Positions 11,821-24,095 of a DNA stretch of 64,000 nucleotides are shown in pieces. The stretch's first letter is position 1. Each line of letters starts with the position of its first letter. A model generated the notes under the pieces. It made no database searches. It saw only the letters and a list, made by a program, of their open reading frames with translations, and was not told the DNA's origin. Origin of the DNA: Platycnemis pennipes (taxonomy: Eukaryota > Arthropoda > Insecta > Odonata > Platycnemididae); assembly GCA_933228895.1 (NCBI GenBank), contig OW121847.1, positions 125,406,350 through 125,470,349 of the forward strand. Reading direction: 5' to 3'. The translations under genes were made by a program, and so were the position numbers.

Positions 11821-13439
11821 TGTGACAGGGCACCTCGAGAATTTTAATGATTTCGCCGCGATTGAAAATGAGAATTTTACAATTTCCTCATGCTGCCCTT
11901 TCGTTAATCAATGGATCTCTTGGATAACCTTCAGGGGTGACCCAATTATAGCGATATCTTTGAAAAATGTTTATTCTGATGGAATGGTCTCTGCTAATTA
12001 GTGCATGCATTTGAATAGCTCTACTTAGTTCCACGAGCACTTTTTTATGTAGTTCCGATTAATATGTTTGCAAGCCTATTTATATTACAATAAAAAGGCA
12101 ATCTCCTAGTGCAATAGTTAATTTGAAAGGAAATATACTGCCTACATTCGGAGATTATTAAATTCAACTGTATAGCTCTGCCGTCATGACCGGCAAATGA
12201 GCGCGTTCGACATGACTGCATACATCTCAAACTAGTTGAGTAATAAAATGACAGTAATCAAAGGCAATGAACCAAAAGAAACAAAGAAGCTAAAACAAAA
12301 AAGGCATAAAAAATGACCATAAATACCGATTTCATGATATAAGTGCAGTGAAGAAAGAGGAACGAAGAAAAGGGTTCGACTCTTCACAAGACCTCTTTGT
12401 ATACATTGGGCAGTATTCCAGCTTGCCCTAGAATAACATCCAGACGGAATACAAATTAGTCTTTCAGTAAGAGATGGAAATTTTATTTGCTTCCATCAAT
12501 GGTTAGCTCAAGTCTAATAATGCTAGGGGCAGTTTCAAATTACATCCAAGGCAAAGCTCGAGACATATTAAAATTTTACCCTTTTGAATCGTGAATTTCA
12601 CCGTAAAACTTTTGGCATTCCATTATTTGGCTGATGTATTCGCCTGCGCCGAAATATCTCTTTCCTGTGGAATTAGTTCTCCACCAATAGTTCGAGGTAA
12701 GGCAATAGCAAAATCATGCCAATACCAAGCGGAATTTAAACCTGATAGCAAACTTTTCGGAACGAGGCTTTTGGAACGCATGCAATATGATCATGAATTC
12801 AGAACGCCATGCAAAATCAAAAAGGCAAAAACGCACGCACACACACGAACTCATCCTCCACGGCATCGCTGGTGATAAGGATCATTGCGAAAAATCATTC
12901 CGCGAAAACTCGTAGAGCGCTGCAGTCTCTATAGCATTGACCCCGGCGGTCACGTTTTACGAACTTCGCCGCTTCATAATGCAAGGGATCTCATCGCGGC
13001 AAGGAACACAATTCTACGCTGGTGTTTCGTGAAGGAGCCCATGATTTTTCCGCTCTCGAGTATTCTCCATTTTGAGCTTTACGCGCCCTCCCTTGTTCTT
13101 CTCTCGCGAGAACAGAAACAAGGGAGGTTTTTCAGGCGCCGGGAGAAGAGCCGGTCTTCGCGACGCTTCCCTCGGTGGCAATGGACGCCGGAGACGCAGT
13201 CAAATGACACCTTTAACTGCATGACGTTAGGAAAATGCAGGAGGGCTCTCATTTCCTTCTCAGAATGGCAATGGTGAAAATAGTTTTTTTTTCAAATATC
13301 ATCCTCCTGCTAAGTTCCTAGCGTATCAAATAATCTTCTATTGACTCAAAGAAAAAACATCAAAAGTATGCCATACCTGAACCATCCAATGATGCTATAG
13401 CATTAAGAAACCATGAAGAAAGAAGATAGTAAAAATATC
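11821..13439. other. No gene recognised; GC-rich island 12880-13260
   Basis: AT-rich DNA with a short CA-rich microsatellite near 12830-12850 and a GC-rich island at 12880-13260. The 130-residue frame in the island (12885-13277) is Arg/Ser-rich and matches no family I know. Nothing else supported. Confidence 0.4.
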
Positions 13440-14480
13440 AAATTTTAAGTACATCTAGGCGATAGTTATTAACTTTGAGGCTGTGCTTGACTCTGTTGGG
13501 TGGCCAGCTATTATAGCAATTACGAAAGTGGAAGCACTACTAAATAACGTAATTAATTTAATGAGTAGGTACTACTTAGAAAGGAAAACAATGATCAGAC
13601 TTATGAGCATGGAAATAGAAAAAGTAGTGACTTAAGCTCACAGAGATCGATATTTGCTGGAAGCAACACTCCCAGCAAACTGTATATCACGGCTTACTCC
13701 GATGATGTCACAACAAGCATACCTGACATTTCAGAAAAAAAGTTGAAATCATAGCCAAATATTGCACTGAAATTGTAATGATTGGGATAGGTAAGTAAAA
13801 CTTAATATAACCGTCACAAAAACTGAGTATGCTTTGAAGGAAAACTAAAAAAAAACAATAAAGATCAACGGAATGTCACAAGAATTAGGGAGTTTAAGTA
13901 GTTGGGCAGAGTTTTTGACGAAAAATTGAAATTCAAAGCACATAAACAGGAAATTCAAAGCAATATTTCATTGACTGGAGTGGTATTTCAAAGAAAACTA
14001 CTCAATGAAAACAGATAGCTGAATAACTTCAAGCATCGCAGTTGTACTCCCCATAATGTCATATGACAGCGATATCTAGGGAGAGAAAGCCTTATGGGGT
14101 ATAATGGCAAGAAACTGACAAACTCACAGATATAATGCCTATTGAATATGACTGATAGCTACATAGCAGTGAGTAACGTTGCTCTGGTTATTATACCGTG
14201 AATACCAACCAGAGATTAGAACAGAAAGCGAAATCGAAGCTAATGAAACGAAAGTAAACTACAACATTTGAAGTTTATATAAGTGCGGAAAATAAATAGA
14301 ACCAAACTAAAAGAGTAATCAGCGAAATCATAATAGATAAATGGCAGGAAAATTGGCACAACTGTTTTAAAGGCGAATCAAAGAGAAAATTCTTTCCCAT
14401 TATAACGAAGCTATTATGGTTGAATATGAACTAGGATAGAATGATATGGAAATAATGGCAATGCAGGGTAACACTGAAAG
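13440..14480 (+). pseudogene. Decayed non-LTR retrotransposon reverse transcriptase (R1/jockey-like)
   Basis: Several reverse-transcriptase landmarks appear in the correct order across frameshifts and stops. A motif A-like segment N-F-E-A-V-L-D-S-V-G-W-P starts at about 13472. NVINLMSRYYLERKTMI follows, then a degraded CPQGS-like region. The catalytic box A-Y-S-D-D is at 13692-13706 (Y-A-D-D in most families). The post-catalytic L-G-R-V-F-D-E-K-L-K-F-K-A-H motif is near 13905. A distal W-Q-E-N-W...R-K-F-F-P segment is near 14342-14400, typical of R1-like LINE C-termini. At least five stops and one frameshift make it non-functional. The clade call is tentative; that it is a LINE RT is well supported. 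Confidence 0.85.
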
Positions 14481-15059
14481 ACATAGGCCGAGAGATACAG
14501 GTGACAGTTAAAAAATAAATTTATTATTACCCTTCACCAGGGGCATCTATAAGTAAATTAACAAACCATTTATGTTAACATATGATAAAATATAGAAGAA
14601 AGCTACTGACATCACAGTAAAATTCAACAGATAATAAGATATCAATGTAAGCAAGAGACTTATTATGTTTTGCAAGAAAAGAGGGATTTTCTAGATTGAA
14701 ATATATATGCCTCTATTAGAATCAAGGAATTAATTGAATAATACCCTAAATAGCATAAAAGATTGATTAAAATGTTTTACTCAAGGTGTATAAAAGATAG
14801 ACGTATCGCAATGTTTGCATTGATTAATTAATGTAACAATCAGAAAAACCTGAGTGCTTAAATAACTGGTACCGTAATGTACCGCTTGTATGTATACTAC
14901 TGAACATATAAATCTGAGGCCGAGGTAAGGTGGATCCTACACAGCTCCATCTTATTCCTCCTATATGCGTGTGTTTGTATGACACACACTGGAGATGGTT
15001 CATAAGGAACGAGGTTGATACAGATCACTAGTTATGAATAGAATTATAGACTTCATCTT
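14481..15059. other. No recognisable gene
   Basis: AT-rich spacer between the decayed LINE and the PLE end at 15.1 kb. No arm complementary to the downstream PLE tail was found here. Confidence 0.45.
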
Positions 15060-15109
15060 TTTGGGCACCGTAGAAATCAACTCACCGATCCTCAACTGTG
15101 CAAATGACA

Positions 15110-15635
15110 ACTTCACCTCTCGGTCCCCCATACGAAAGTGACAAATGAGACTTCGAAAAGAGGGAGGGGAAGTCACAGTTCGCAGCCCACCTCTTGGCGG
15201 AGGGGCATCAAGCGGCCTTCATACCTGAGATGATGCACAAGGAGAAGAAGGGCACTAGAATGGAAATCCTGGAACAAGTAACCATCTTATCAGCCGTGAA
15301 GAAGAAAGAAGCCATTACCAACGACCACCTTTTTCCCTTCCACTCCCCTCTCCTTGACCTCCCACAGATAATCCTTTGCATACCCTCCAAACACCCTCGC
15401 TTGGACGTCGACACCATCCCCACCCCACCTTCTCAAACCCATAACGTCAACATTGCTACCTCAAGTCTCACCCCCGTCTCCTACACCACCCCTATCCCGT
15501 GTGACTATATAATTCACACTTTGTTAACTTTTTGTCAATCCTGAAGATGCCGTGATGTGGTGTAACATGTTGACTCAATAAATTTATTCTACAGTGGAAT
15601 TTTGCAAAGCAACTTTATTTTTCTATATCACAACA
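15110..15635 (+). mobile_element. Penelope-like element, 3' end (second lineage), 5'-truncated
   Basis: This segment carries the distal half of a GIY-YIG endonuclease domain (15149-15544). It is followed by a UTR with CCTGAAGATGCC (about 15540-15551) and a terminal module AATAAATTTATT...CAGTGGAATT with CAAAGC and ACTTTATTTTT. That terminal module parallels the GTTAATAAAA/GTGGAA ends of the other PLEs here. The protein differs enough from the 57-kb copy to indicate another PLE lineage. No 5' inverted arm or target duplication was found, so the 5' boundary is uncertain. Confidence 0.7.
15149..15544 (+). pseudogene. GIY-YIG endonuclease C-terminal part of a Penelope-like element (broken)
   Basis: The frame reads K-S-Q-F-A-A-H-L-L-A-E-G-H from about 15169. 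This aligns with S-T-F-A-K-H-L-T-D-T-G-H of the GIY-YIG protein at 57018-57668 and carries the conserved His of that fold. The segment R-M-E-I-L-E-Q-V-T-I-L places a Glu where the metal-binding Glu of GIY-YIG nucleases sits (L-E-R-Y-E-I-V in the 57-kb copy). A stop at 15146-15148 interrupts the same frame just upstream (Y-E-S-D-K-stop-D-F-E-K). After the domain there is a long Pro/Ser/Thr-rich tail to the stop at 15542-15544. No methionine start is needed, since this is a 5'-truncated fragment. Confidence 0.7.
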
Positions 15636-18600
15636 AATGAGTCCACTACGCCCCAGATCTCATGAGGGATTTCCCAACTCTTTACCGTCAATCCTCCGCC
15701 CCTCCTCGTTCCGTCGTCGGAAACTATCAATCCCCCCACACCTTCCCCCCTGCCTCGTTTGGCATCCTTATTTATTCGCCGCAGCGAGGGGTCGAGACTC
15801 CCAGGGCGATCTTGTGAGATCACAATGAAACGGGAACCCATCAAAATACGTCTGACTCTCTCTCCCACCCCTCTTTCGTTCCGATGCCAGAGCTAAGAGA
15901 AGAGAACGCTGAGGAGTCACGTTCTCATTCACCGACAGAGTGAAGTGGGATTTTGGCGGATGGGGAGATGCCTCCTGGGGGGAGGAGTATCAATGGCCTC
16001 CCTAGGTGAGGGACGAGGGGGAGGGAGTTGGAAATCATCGAAAGAGCGAGGCGGACGCGAGAGGGGGGAGAGAAGAGTGGAATTTCATTTATAGAAGGAG
16101 ATAATATTGAGGTCGATATCACAAAATGAGCACCATTCAATAAAGCCATGGCACACTGGCGGCTGTAATTATGGCGAGCATGAGAATACGGGGTTGAGGG
16201 TCGGGTGTTATAACGAGGCTGTTCATTATGTCCATGGCGCGCTCCGATTTCACTCGTTTGTCATCGCAAGGACACGTTATTAAATATTCGGATTTTCCGG
16301 AATGAAATCGTCCGAAAGATCATCAGTGGAAGCTTCCATTTTAAGGGATTGAAAATATCACTACGCCTACGGCAAACGTATCCACTATTTTGTATCAAAC
16401 TGAAACGATTTGGTAGGTATTAGAGTTGTAAATAGAATATATGATGTGAAATATGGCATTGATTATAGCACGGTTAGTGATAAATTCTCAGGATTAGTAG
16501 TGCATGAAAAGCTTCTAATTTCCAATACTGCTATTGAGAAAAAGATAAGTGATGAAGGAAGTAGCCATAAAATGCAGTAATATCCAAGTTAAATGATAAA
16601 TAAAAACGTTCGGGGATGAGATTTTTCTTTCAAACTGATTCATATAATCATGCCATTTGTTTTTCAGCCATATGTTGTCCAAAATTCATAAAATATTATT
16701 TATGCTTTAAATCTCAAATATTGCTTTAATTCAACTCTAACAAGATTGTAAGATAGGATGGAATATAAAATGCATTTTATTAGATAGGTATATGAAAACT
16801 CCAGAAGTTCAAATCCATTCAGTGCCAATTATGCTTCTGGAGACATATAAATCGCATACTTGATCCTGAGGAGTCTAAAATCTATGAAAAGCTTATGTAG
16901 TAAATTCACGAAGTCATTGTAATGAACGCTGCGTTCAGTCTTACCTGTACAATGGCGGGATTAACTAAGGAATTATAATCGTTTTCAACTAAGCGATTGC
17001 TATCATCTTAGCACCAATGAAATTTTGTAGCTGTAAACTTTTAAGACTCAAATTTTAATGGAAAAAAAAACTTAATTCGTATCTTAGGCCTATAATCTCT
17101 CAGGTGCTGTAGAAGTTCATCAAAACCTAACAGAAACATCATGATCCGCTTTTAAACCAAGTCTCACAAAAATATGACTGATGTAGACAATTAGCATGGA
17201 AAGCAACAACTTCCGTTCTTTTCGTTCGTTTTCATTATAACAATTTTTTCCCAGGTTTTTACTTGTGTTTCTTTTTGATCTCTTAAACTTGGAATAGTAC
17301 TAATTATACTCATTTGAAGGTATTTATAAAATGAACTATTTTTTCCCTCAACTAATTTGGCCTCTAATACAAAAATGTCAGCAAGGAAAGCCACAATTCA
17401 ATCGAGTATTGTTTCAATCTAAAAGAAAATAATAAAATTAAGCATTGGTTATCTTCATAAAAATAAGTACTGTCTTTATCAAATAATTTAATGAAATGTA
17501 CCTGTCTAAAGCATCAAAGTCTGGGAAATGAATGACTAGAAGACCCACCTTAAAAACTAGCATTCCGTAAGAAAAAATATGGCCTTCTTTCAGAGATCGA
17601 GAAGTAAATAATTCATACGTAACTTCAAAACAGTTCAAATCCTTGAATGTAACATTCTCTGGCAGATTTTGTATCGATTTATCGGTATTTGCTTGAGTGC
17701 AACGTGATGTTATTCAATTTTAGTACTCCATATCTCGGACTGAAAGATAAACCGTGGCCCTCTAGGGACCTTTCGTCAAGAGCAACCAAATACCGTCGCC
17801 AGATTTTTCCATGTCACTACTCCACTCAATAAATACCCGTCAAAGCCATCCATCCTTATTGGTTCAAATGGTCTTAGCTGTGGGTCACTTCGCATCACCA
17901 GCCAGCAAGTATTCAGTTCTGGTGCAGAGACTAAATATTTTTTCCTTTTTCCTTCCACAAATAAATAAACAAAATGAAATAGTGCTGCTGGATTACTTAA
18001 TTCACTTCGGGTGAAATAAACGACAGGGAGCGCCATTGCGTCGTAAAAAAAATAGTTTCAAGAGGGTTCAAAATTGTATAGAATACCTTCCGTCCCAGTC
18101 AACTAACTGTCCCACATTTGTAGAACACTTTCAACATAGAGTAATGAGTGTTATACTTGTTATAATTCAAAATATGTTCTTGAAACTATTCTAGGAAAAT
18201 GGAGCTTAAATTGCCAGCACAGTTACATGATCAACGTTGTAATGACTCCTTGAATATAACCACCAAGGAAAATGCTTAGAATTGTAGAGTAAATAAAATG
18301 AAACTAAAATTACTTGATTCATAACACACGGAAAAGCTACATTTTACGGTCGAAAAAGCTTAAGCGAAAATCTTCATTGACTAACTCCCTCTAGAAAGTA
18401 GTTTTGAGAAAATGAATGCCTTTCTGCATAAGCTCACAAGAGATTAGACAACACTCAAGAGATAAGTGGCAATTATTAAGCGAAAAATCGCATGAAAGGA
18501 CCTCAGACCACATTTTGTGAAAGCCTTCAACTTTTACTCCAATGAAATAAATGACTTGTTAAACTTTCACTAAATTTTCATCACCACACCAAGGCTTTTT

Positions 18601-21600
18601 ATAAGTCGAGTTACTATTCTTCAAGTTATCAATTTTATCTTGTCAACAACCTAAGAACAGAAATAATTTCCTATTTTGCATTTATAGCCATAGTTAACTG
18701 CTTCTGTCTAATTTACGATAGACTTAATTTTACGCTTATTCCCTTATCAGGAACATTCAGAAGATAGAATAGCACCAAACTGCTAAGACTCTTTATTTTT
18801 TCTCAAATGGTTGGCTTCATTTTGAAAACTTTAGCCACTTTAGTCCTTTTCTTTCAATAGGCTAATTCAGGTAAATGAAGCTTAGAGACAATTTAGTCCG
18901 TACCGTGCGAATTGTTAAAAGTTCCAATATTTTCTCCGGAATGTATTGCTTCTATTTCTCTGGGACCAAAATCAAATCCTTATGGTTCATAATTAATTTA
19001 AGTCCCTATCATATCCTAAATGCTATTTGTAAAGCATTTCAAGGTTTATATTAAACTCTTCTGTTTTAATTACAAACTGTGAATTTCATAGTAAAAAATT
19101 GTACGTTCATCCCCTTAGCATCATCCATTATTGATTGGTTTCATACCCCTAAGTTGACTACTACATTTACAGGTTAACAAGTGAATATAAACTTTAAGTT
19201 TCTCTTGGGATCAGTTAGATGATATTAGTACTGATCTCGCTTATTGAGTGCCCAGGTGAATGCTGTAAATGGTAGACACTTTTGTCTTACGCCGTTCACC
19301 TCTTGAATGTTGTGTGGTGAGCACCTCAAGATCAGTACTTCGTCCGTTGGTTATTATGAAAAAAATTTGGATCCCTTGGCGACTTCCGATGAAAGAAGGC
19401 TAATATCAATGCTGGTTTCACTCCACCCTAAATTCACCCCAATCCTGCGTCTTCGCTAATACCCTTCTACCCTCAATGGCGAAAATAAAGTAAGTTTTGA
19501 ATTTGCTTACCCTAGCATAACAACACCCGGGTTTCTCAACACAATTCCTGTTAGCAGTTAAGATTATACGTAAAACTGCCATCTTACCTTGGCCAACGGT
19601 ACAACAGCAGGCGAGTTTCGATGCTGGTGAAGATAGCGCTGCAATAATCAGATTTATGAATCGTTCGCGAGGACAAGACATTCTTTCTTCTTTCCCTTCT
19701 CTTTTGGCACCCGGATAGAACTCACGCTGCGGCCACTGCATCTCGATTGTTTTCTTCGTCGACGGCGGTCGGACGTGTCCGAACGACGCGCTGTGTTGTC
19801 GTTCTTGTCGCCCGCATCTCACCCACAAAAGACTTCCATCGCCCTCAGAGGAAGAGAGCACTTCATCATTGCCGAAAGCGCCGCAGAAGCCTTCATTTTT
19901 TTTCCTTCCATTAGTGCCTATGGCGTCCTTCACTCCGAACAACGAGTCATTCCTTGCGATAAGGGCGATGCACGAGATTTGTTGCCCCGCTACTTCTCAG
20001 AAAAGGATGCACTGCCGCTGTATGATGGGAGCTGTGATCTTCTATGGCAATGACCATCTTGCGCTGAAAACACAAAATATTCCTGAAAAATCTTTGCGGA
20101 AATAATGGCAATGGCCACAGTCCACAGTTATACTGATTCGCACATAATATTTAAAACACAATGCGCCATCGACTATTTGTTAAGTATGCCTCTTAGCTAA
20201 TAATATCGCAGCTAGTTTGGTACATAAGTATTTAAGTAGTAGAATTCAGCTCATTTAGCTACGCACTAGCTTAAACAATGAACCTAATGTGATGTAATAC
20301 CACATTTATATTCCCTTTCGATTGAAACTATGAATACGCAATTAACTTTTTCATGATTTCATAAAAAGTTTTGACAATTCTTGGAAACATGTATATACGA
20401 CTATGCGCATTTGCATAGCACTAGTTTTTTCAAGTTTTTCCACATGTACCCAAAAGACGCTATCACGATTCATATGACGTGCTGTACTTAAATGTACCTA
20501 AATAATTAAAAACAGAGTTCAATGAATTGAATCATGAATTATAATAGAGATGAATAAATAACACGAAGTAGTAAGGGAGAGATAACAACTTTTTGCTGCA
20601 ATTTTAACTAATAATTTAATCAGTTGGTATTAATACTTTTTTGTAATATTTATTATCAGAGTAGCGGCGTTTTATATTGATTTTTAGCATTAAAATATTT
20701 TCCCATTCAATATCAGTCACTCTTCTTTTGTTTTAGACGGAATGACTGTCAGCCTCGTTTTTCCCTTTTTGGACTCCACTGTCATTGATTTCCAGCCTGA
20801 GATTTCTTGTATATAAACCTGTCTTTTTTCTCATTACGATTTTCAGGAAAAAAGGAACATTTTTTTATATCACTCAGGGCACAAAACGTTTCATAAATTT
20901 AATCAGGCGTGGTGAAAGCTCTTACGGAAAGGGTTTGAAGTAATCGAATAGTGACTGGTTTTGAATATAAAAGTTCCTAGTGCACATACGTTGGGTATTC
21001 CTTGATTATAGCCGTCGACGCTAAAGGTAAGTTGATGGAGACATTATCTCTTTTGAAAGGAACATGAATGGATGCGTCGGGAATTGAACACGGTGAGAGA
21101 AGTATAAGAACAGATCGTGAAGGAAAGGAAGAAACATAACTGTTAGGGATTCTAAACGGATTCTTTCATACGTGCCGAAGGAATCGTCTCGACTCTAACC
21201 ATGAGTAGTGCTCATGGAATACTTGAGTACTTTTTCACTCAATGGCACTAAGCTACAGCATAAAATTTTCTTCTTCAAAAATTCCGTTACGTTTCGTATC
21301 TATTGCTCACCATATTAGCAAGAGTTTTATCAATTATCAGAAGCAAATAAATGAGAGCCAGATGCTGATCACAAAGTAAAGCTCACAATTGACCAACAAA
21401 ATATGGCAAGGTTAATGGGCTCAGATTTCTATAAGCCGCTGTTCTATCACTTCCATAAAAACCCCACTCCTCTCCTTGGTAAAAAAACTGCAGCCGTCGA
21501 AGTGTTAATTACATCAACTTCAAATAATACTTTAACCGAGACACCTCAACCCGTTGGGTTGGAAATTGGTGCGATCATAGACGGGACTGAATGGACCTTT

Positions 21601-23317
21601 CAACATGCATTTATTAGGAAAATATTAGCCACAATTGCTTTAAGATAGTTTCACCAATTTATTAGTATTATTCTACCATTTTAGAAAGATGTATGACTAA
21701 TAATTGAACCCCTAGGAATACCTTCAAGCAGTAAATATATCGAGTTACTATCTTTCGATATGATCATATACACTGGTGGTTCGTACATGAACCTCTCCAT
21801 GGTAATATGAGTCGTTTTCTATGACGGAGTTTTGGGATACGAATTACTACAGAAAAAGCAAGTTACTTCTCCATACAAGGTCCTCAAATGGAGTACCAAT
21901 CAATGCATTTGAATGATAGATAAGCGATGCATACAGTAGTAAAGCGCCGTTGGAACTAGAAGTGAACCTGCATCTCGGGAGGAAAATATAGCAAAAATCA
22001 GGTTAGATAGAATCATTAATGGAATCACCACTTCAACGGGGGAGCCCTTTATCTGTGATTCCTCTATGTATCGCTCAAGGGGAAAAAAATTGCCTTCGTC
22101 GGGCAATTTGTGGAATTGATGCTTGAATAATTCCGGCGACTGGGGAAAAAAATAATTCAAAACCGCTCCCTTCCGCCGTCCATGTGAAGGGACGCAGGTC
22201 GGAGCGGTGAATGGAAAACACTGGGCTACTTTTCGATGAGAGGAGCTGCCAAGGTGGGTCTTTAGAAATCCGGGTGCAGATTGATTTTTCATGCAATGAG
22301 TATAACGGGATTTCCTCAATCACCAATCCGGTGCTTTCATCTCGGCGAGGCAGGCCCAGAATTTTACCTTAATTATTCCCTGACTCGTTTCGGCTTACTT
22401 TGAGGAATACCAGAGGAGCCAAAGTTGGAGCACGGGAGGTTGAAGCGAAGAAGGGGATGAGAAAAATCAGAGAGGATACGTGTATACTGTAGCTATAATG
22501 AATACGAGACATGTAAGCTCCTGAGAAGGATGAGTGGAGGTAATTGCGAAACAGGAACGTATAATTGAGAGCTACTGTCCAAGGAGAAAAAATTAGGGCC
22601 TAAATGAATTGGTTAAATTCGATCTACGGAACGAATGTTGCCAGCAGATTCCTTTCCTAATAACCTCATCGTATTGCTAATAGACCAGACCACCGCTCAT
22701 CGACGATAGATTGATAGAATTGTGCATCTCCGTGCGTAGTTGAAGTTTTCAAATGATCATTTCCAAAACATTAAAAGAAGAAAATGCTAATCGCTTAATC
22801 ATAATTCAATGCATTTATCATAATGACCAATAGGAATACAAATAAACTTTTTTGGCATGGTGTTGCCTTTTGAGGACAACAGACCTATCGCGTTACGTGA
22901 CCTGCAAACAATCAGGGGAAAATACTATTTTAAGTCACATAGATCCTCTTTCAATAATTTTACAATCTCTCCGAAAAAAACGTTCTTATTTTAGCCATTG
23001 ACATTCATTATCGTATGGAATCGTATACGACTTCCTTCTTTCAATTGAAAATAACGGAATTGAAATCATAGATCATTACTTTTTTTTTGCAAGTTCGATT
23101 CCGTGTTCCATTTTACCTTATTTGTGAGCTCGATCTCTCAACTCCACGTGCTTCCACGTGCTTCCATCATGAAGCCTTGCATTTGACGAGAAACTGATCC
23201 TTTGGTGGAGTAGAGAAAGAAAAAAAATCTGCCCACCAACATTAGATTCAATATGTTTGATGGAGGACTCATGAAATTGGATCGAGATAATATTGGATTG
23301 AGGGCCATTCTCCATGA
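15636..23317. other. No gene recognised over 7.7 kb; several GC-rich islands
   Basis: AT-rich DNA with GC-richer islands at 15640-16250, 19640-20050 and 22080-22440. The longest frame (19418-19942, minus) overlaps open frames on the other strand and has no recognisable domain. A weakly SINE-like stretch at 19320-19410 shares CATAATAACCA (minus strand) with the 2.4-kb SINE and TCAATGC-type blocks with the 6.2-kb SINE. A minus-strand open stretch at 17549-17708 ends in a donor-like AAG/GTGGGT and faintly resembles a kinase exon, but is not called. Confidence 0.4.
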
Positions 23318-23720
23318 AGGAGGCGATGGGAAGGCGGGCGGTCTTCGGGTGGAGCAACGGGGAGGGGACTGCGATGGGGTGAAGTCAGGCAGAGGCAAGG
23401 AGGATCGGAAGATGGGGATAGAAGTCAAGGAGGAAAGGGAAACGGAAGGGAATGGATGGCGGAAGGGTGAGGAGGGGGGGAGAAAGAAATTGGAAGAGGG
23501 AGATAAGGGTAGAGGAAGGGAGAGGCAATGGAATGTGAGGAAATCTGCGGTGCACCGAGAGGGTAGTTAGGGAGTGGACCGAAGGTTGGATGGTTGGACG
23601 AAGGCTGGGGAGGAACTGAGACGGAAGCACGTCGAAGGAGGGAAGGGGTAGAGGACATGGAAAAAAATGGTAGGAGAGAGAAAGAAATAGGACTTGGAAG
23701 GTCTTAAGGAGACGATGTGC
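23318..23720 (+). repeat. Purine-rich low-complexity tract
   Basis: About 400 bp almost wholly of A and G on the plus strand (GGAGGG, GAAAGG, AAGGGAG runs), with very few pyrimidine clusters. Long frames appear on both strands (23253-23570 plus; 23385-23658 minus, Pro/Ser/Leu-rich) only because stop codons are rare in this composition. No coding role is inferred. Confidence 0.7.
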
Positions 23721-23994
23721 GAGGGTTCAGGAAATGGAAACGCTGGATTGTTTTGCCTCTCCTTCCACCAGTCTCATCCCTTCCACCAACTTGCGGCGCG
23801 CCTTTTCCACCCTTCTTAGACACTACGTGCGATAAGGATCATCTCCGAGTGTCGCAATTGAAGAACCACAGTATGGAACGGGATGTGGATTCGCTCTGCT
23901 CACCTGTTCCAACCGACGCAAATTTAGAGGTTTAACTAATATTTCTGTTACTGTAACTGCTGCGTTTATTCCGGATCAAATAAGCTTCACTGAA

Positions 23995-24095
23995 GATAGA
24001 AATAACATCCACGCCAGAGGTGGGATTCGAGGATACGACCTTGTGTAAGGCAGAACGGTGGGTTACAGCCTTAGCTACCACATGCCAGCATTTAA
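23995..24095 (-). repeat. tRNA-derived SINE head (minus strand)
   Basis: On the minus strand the segment reads a tRNA-like A box GTGGTAGCTAAGGCTG (about 24066-24081) and a B box TCGAATCCC (24021-24029), about 40 nt apart as in tRNA genes. The 5' and 3' ends do not pair as an acceptor stem that I can see, so it is called a SINE promoter, not a tRNA. Confidence 0.55.
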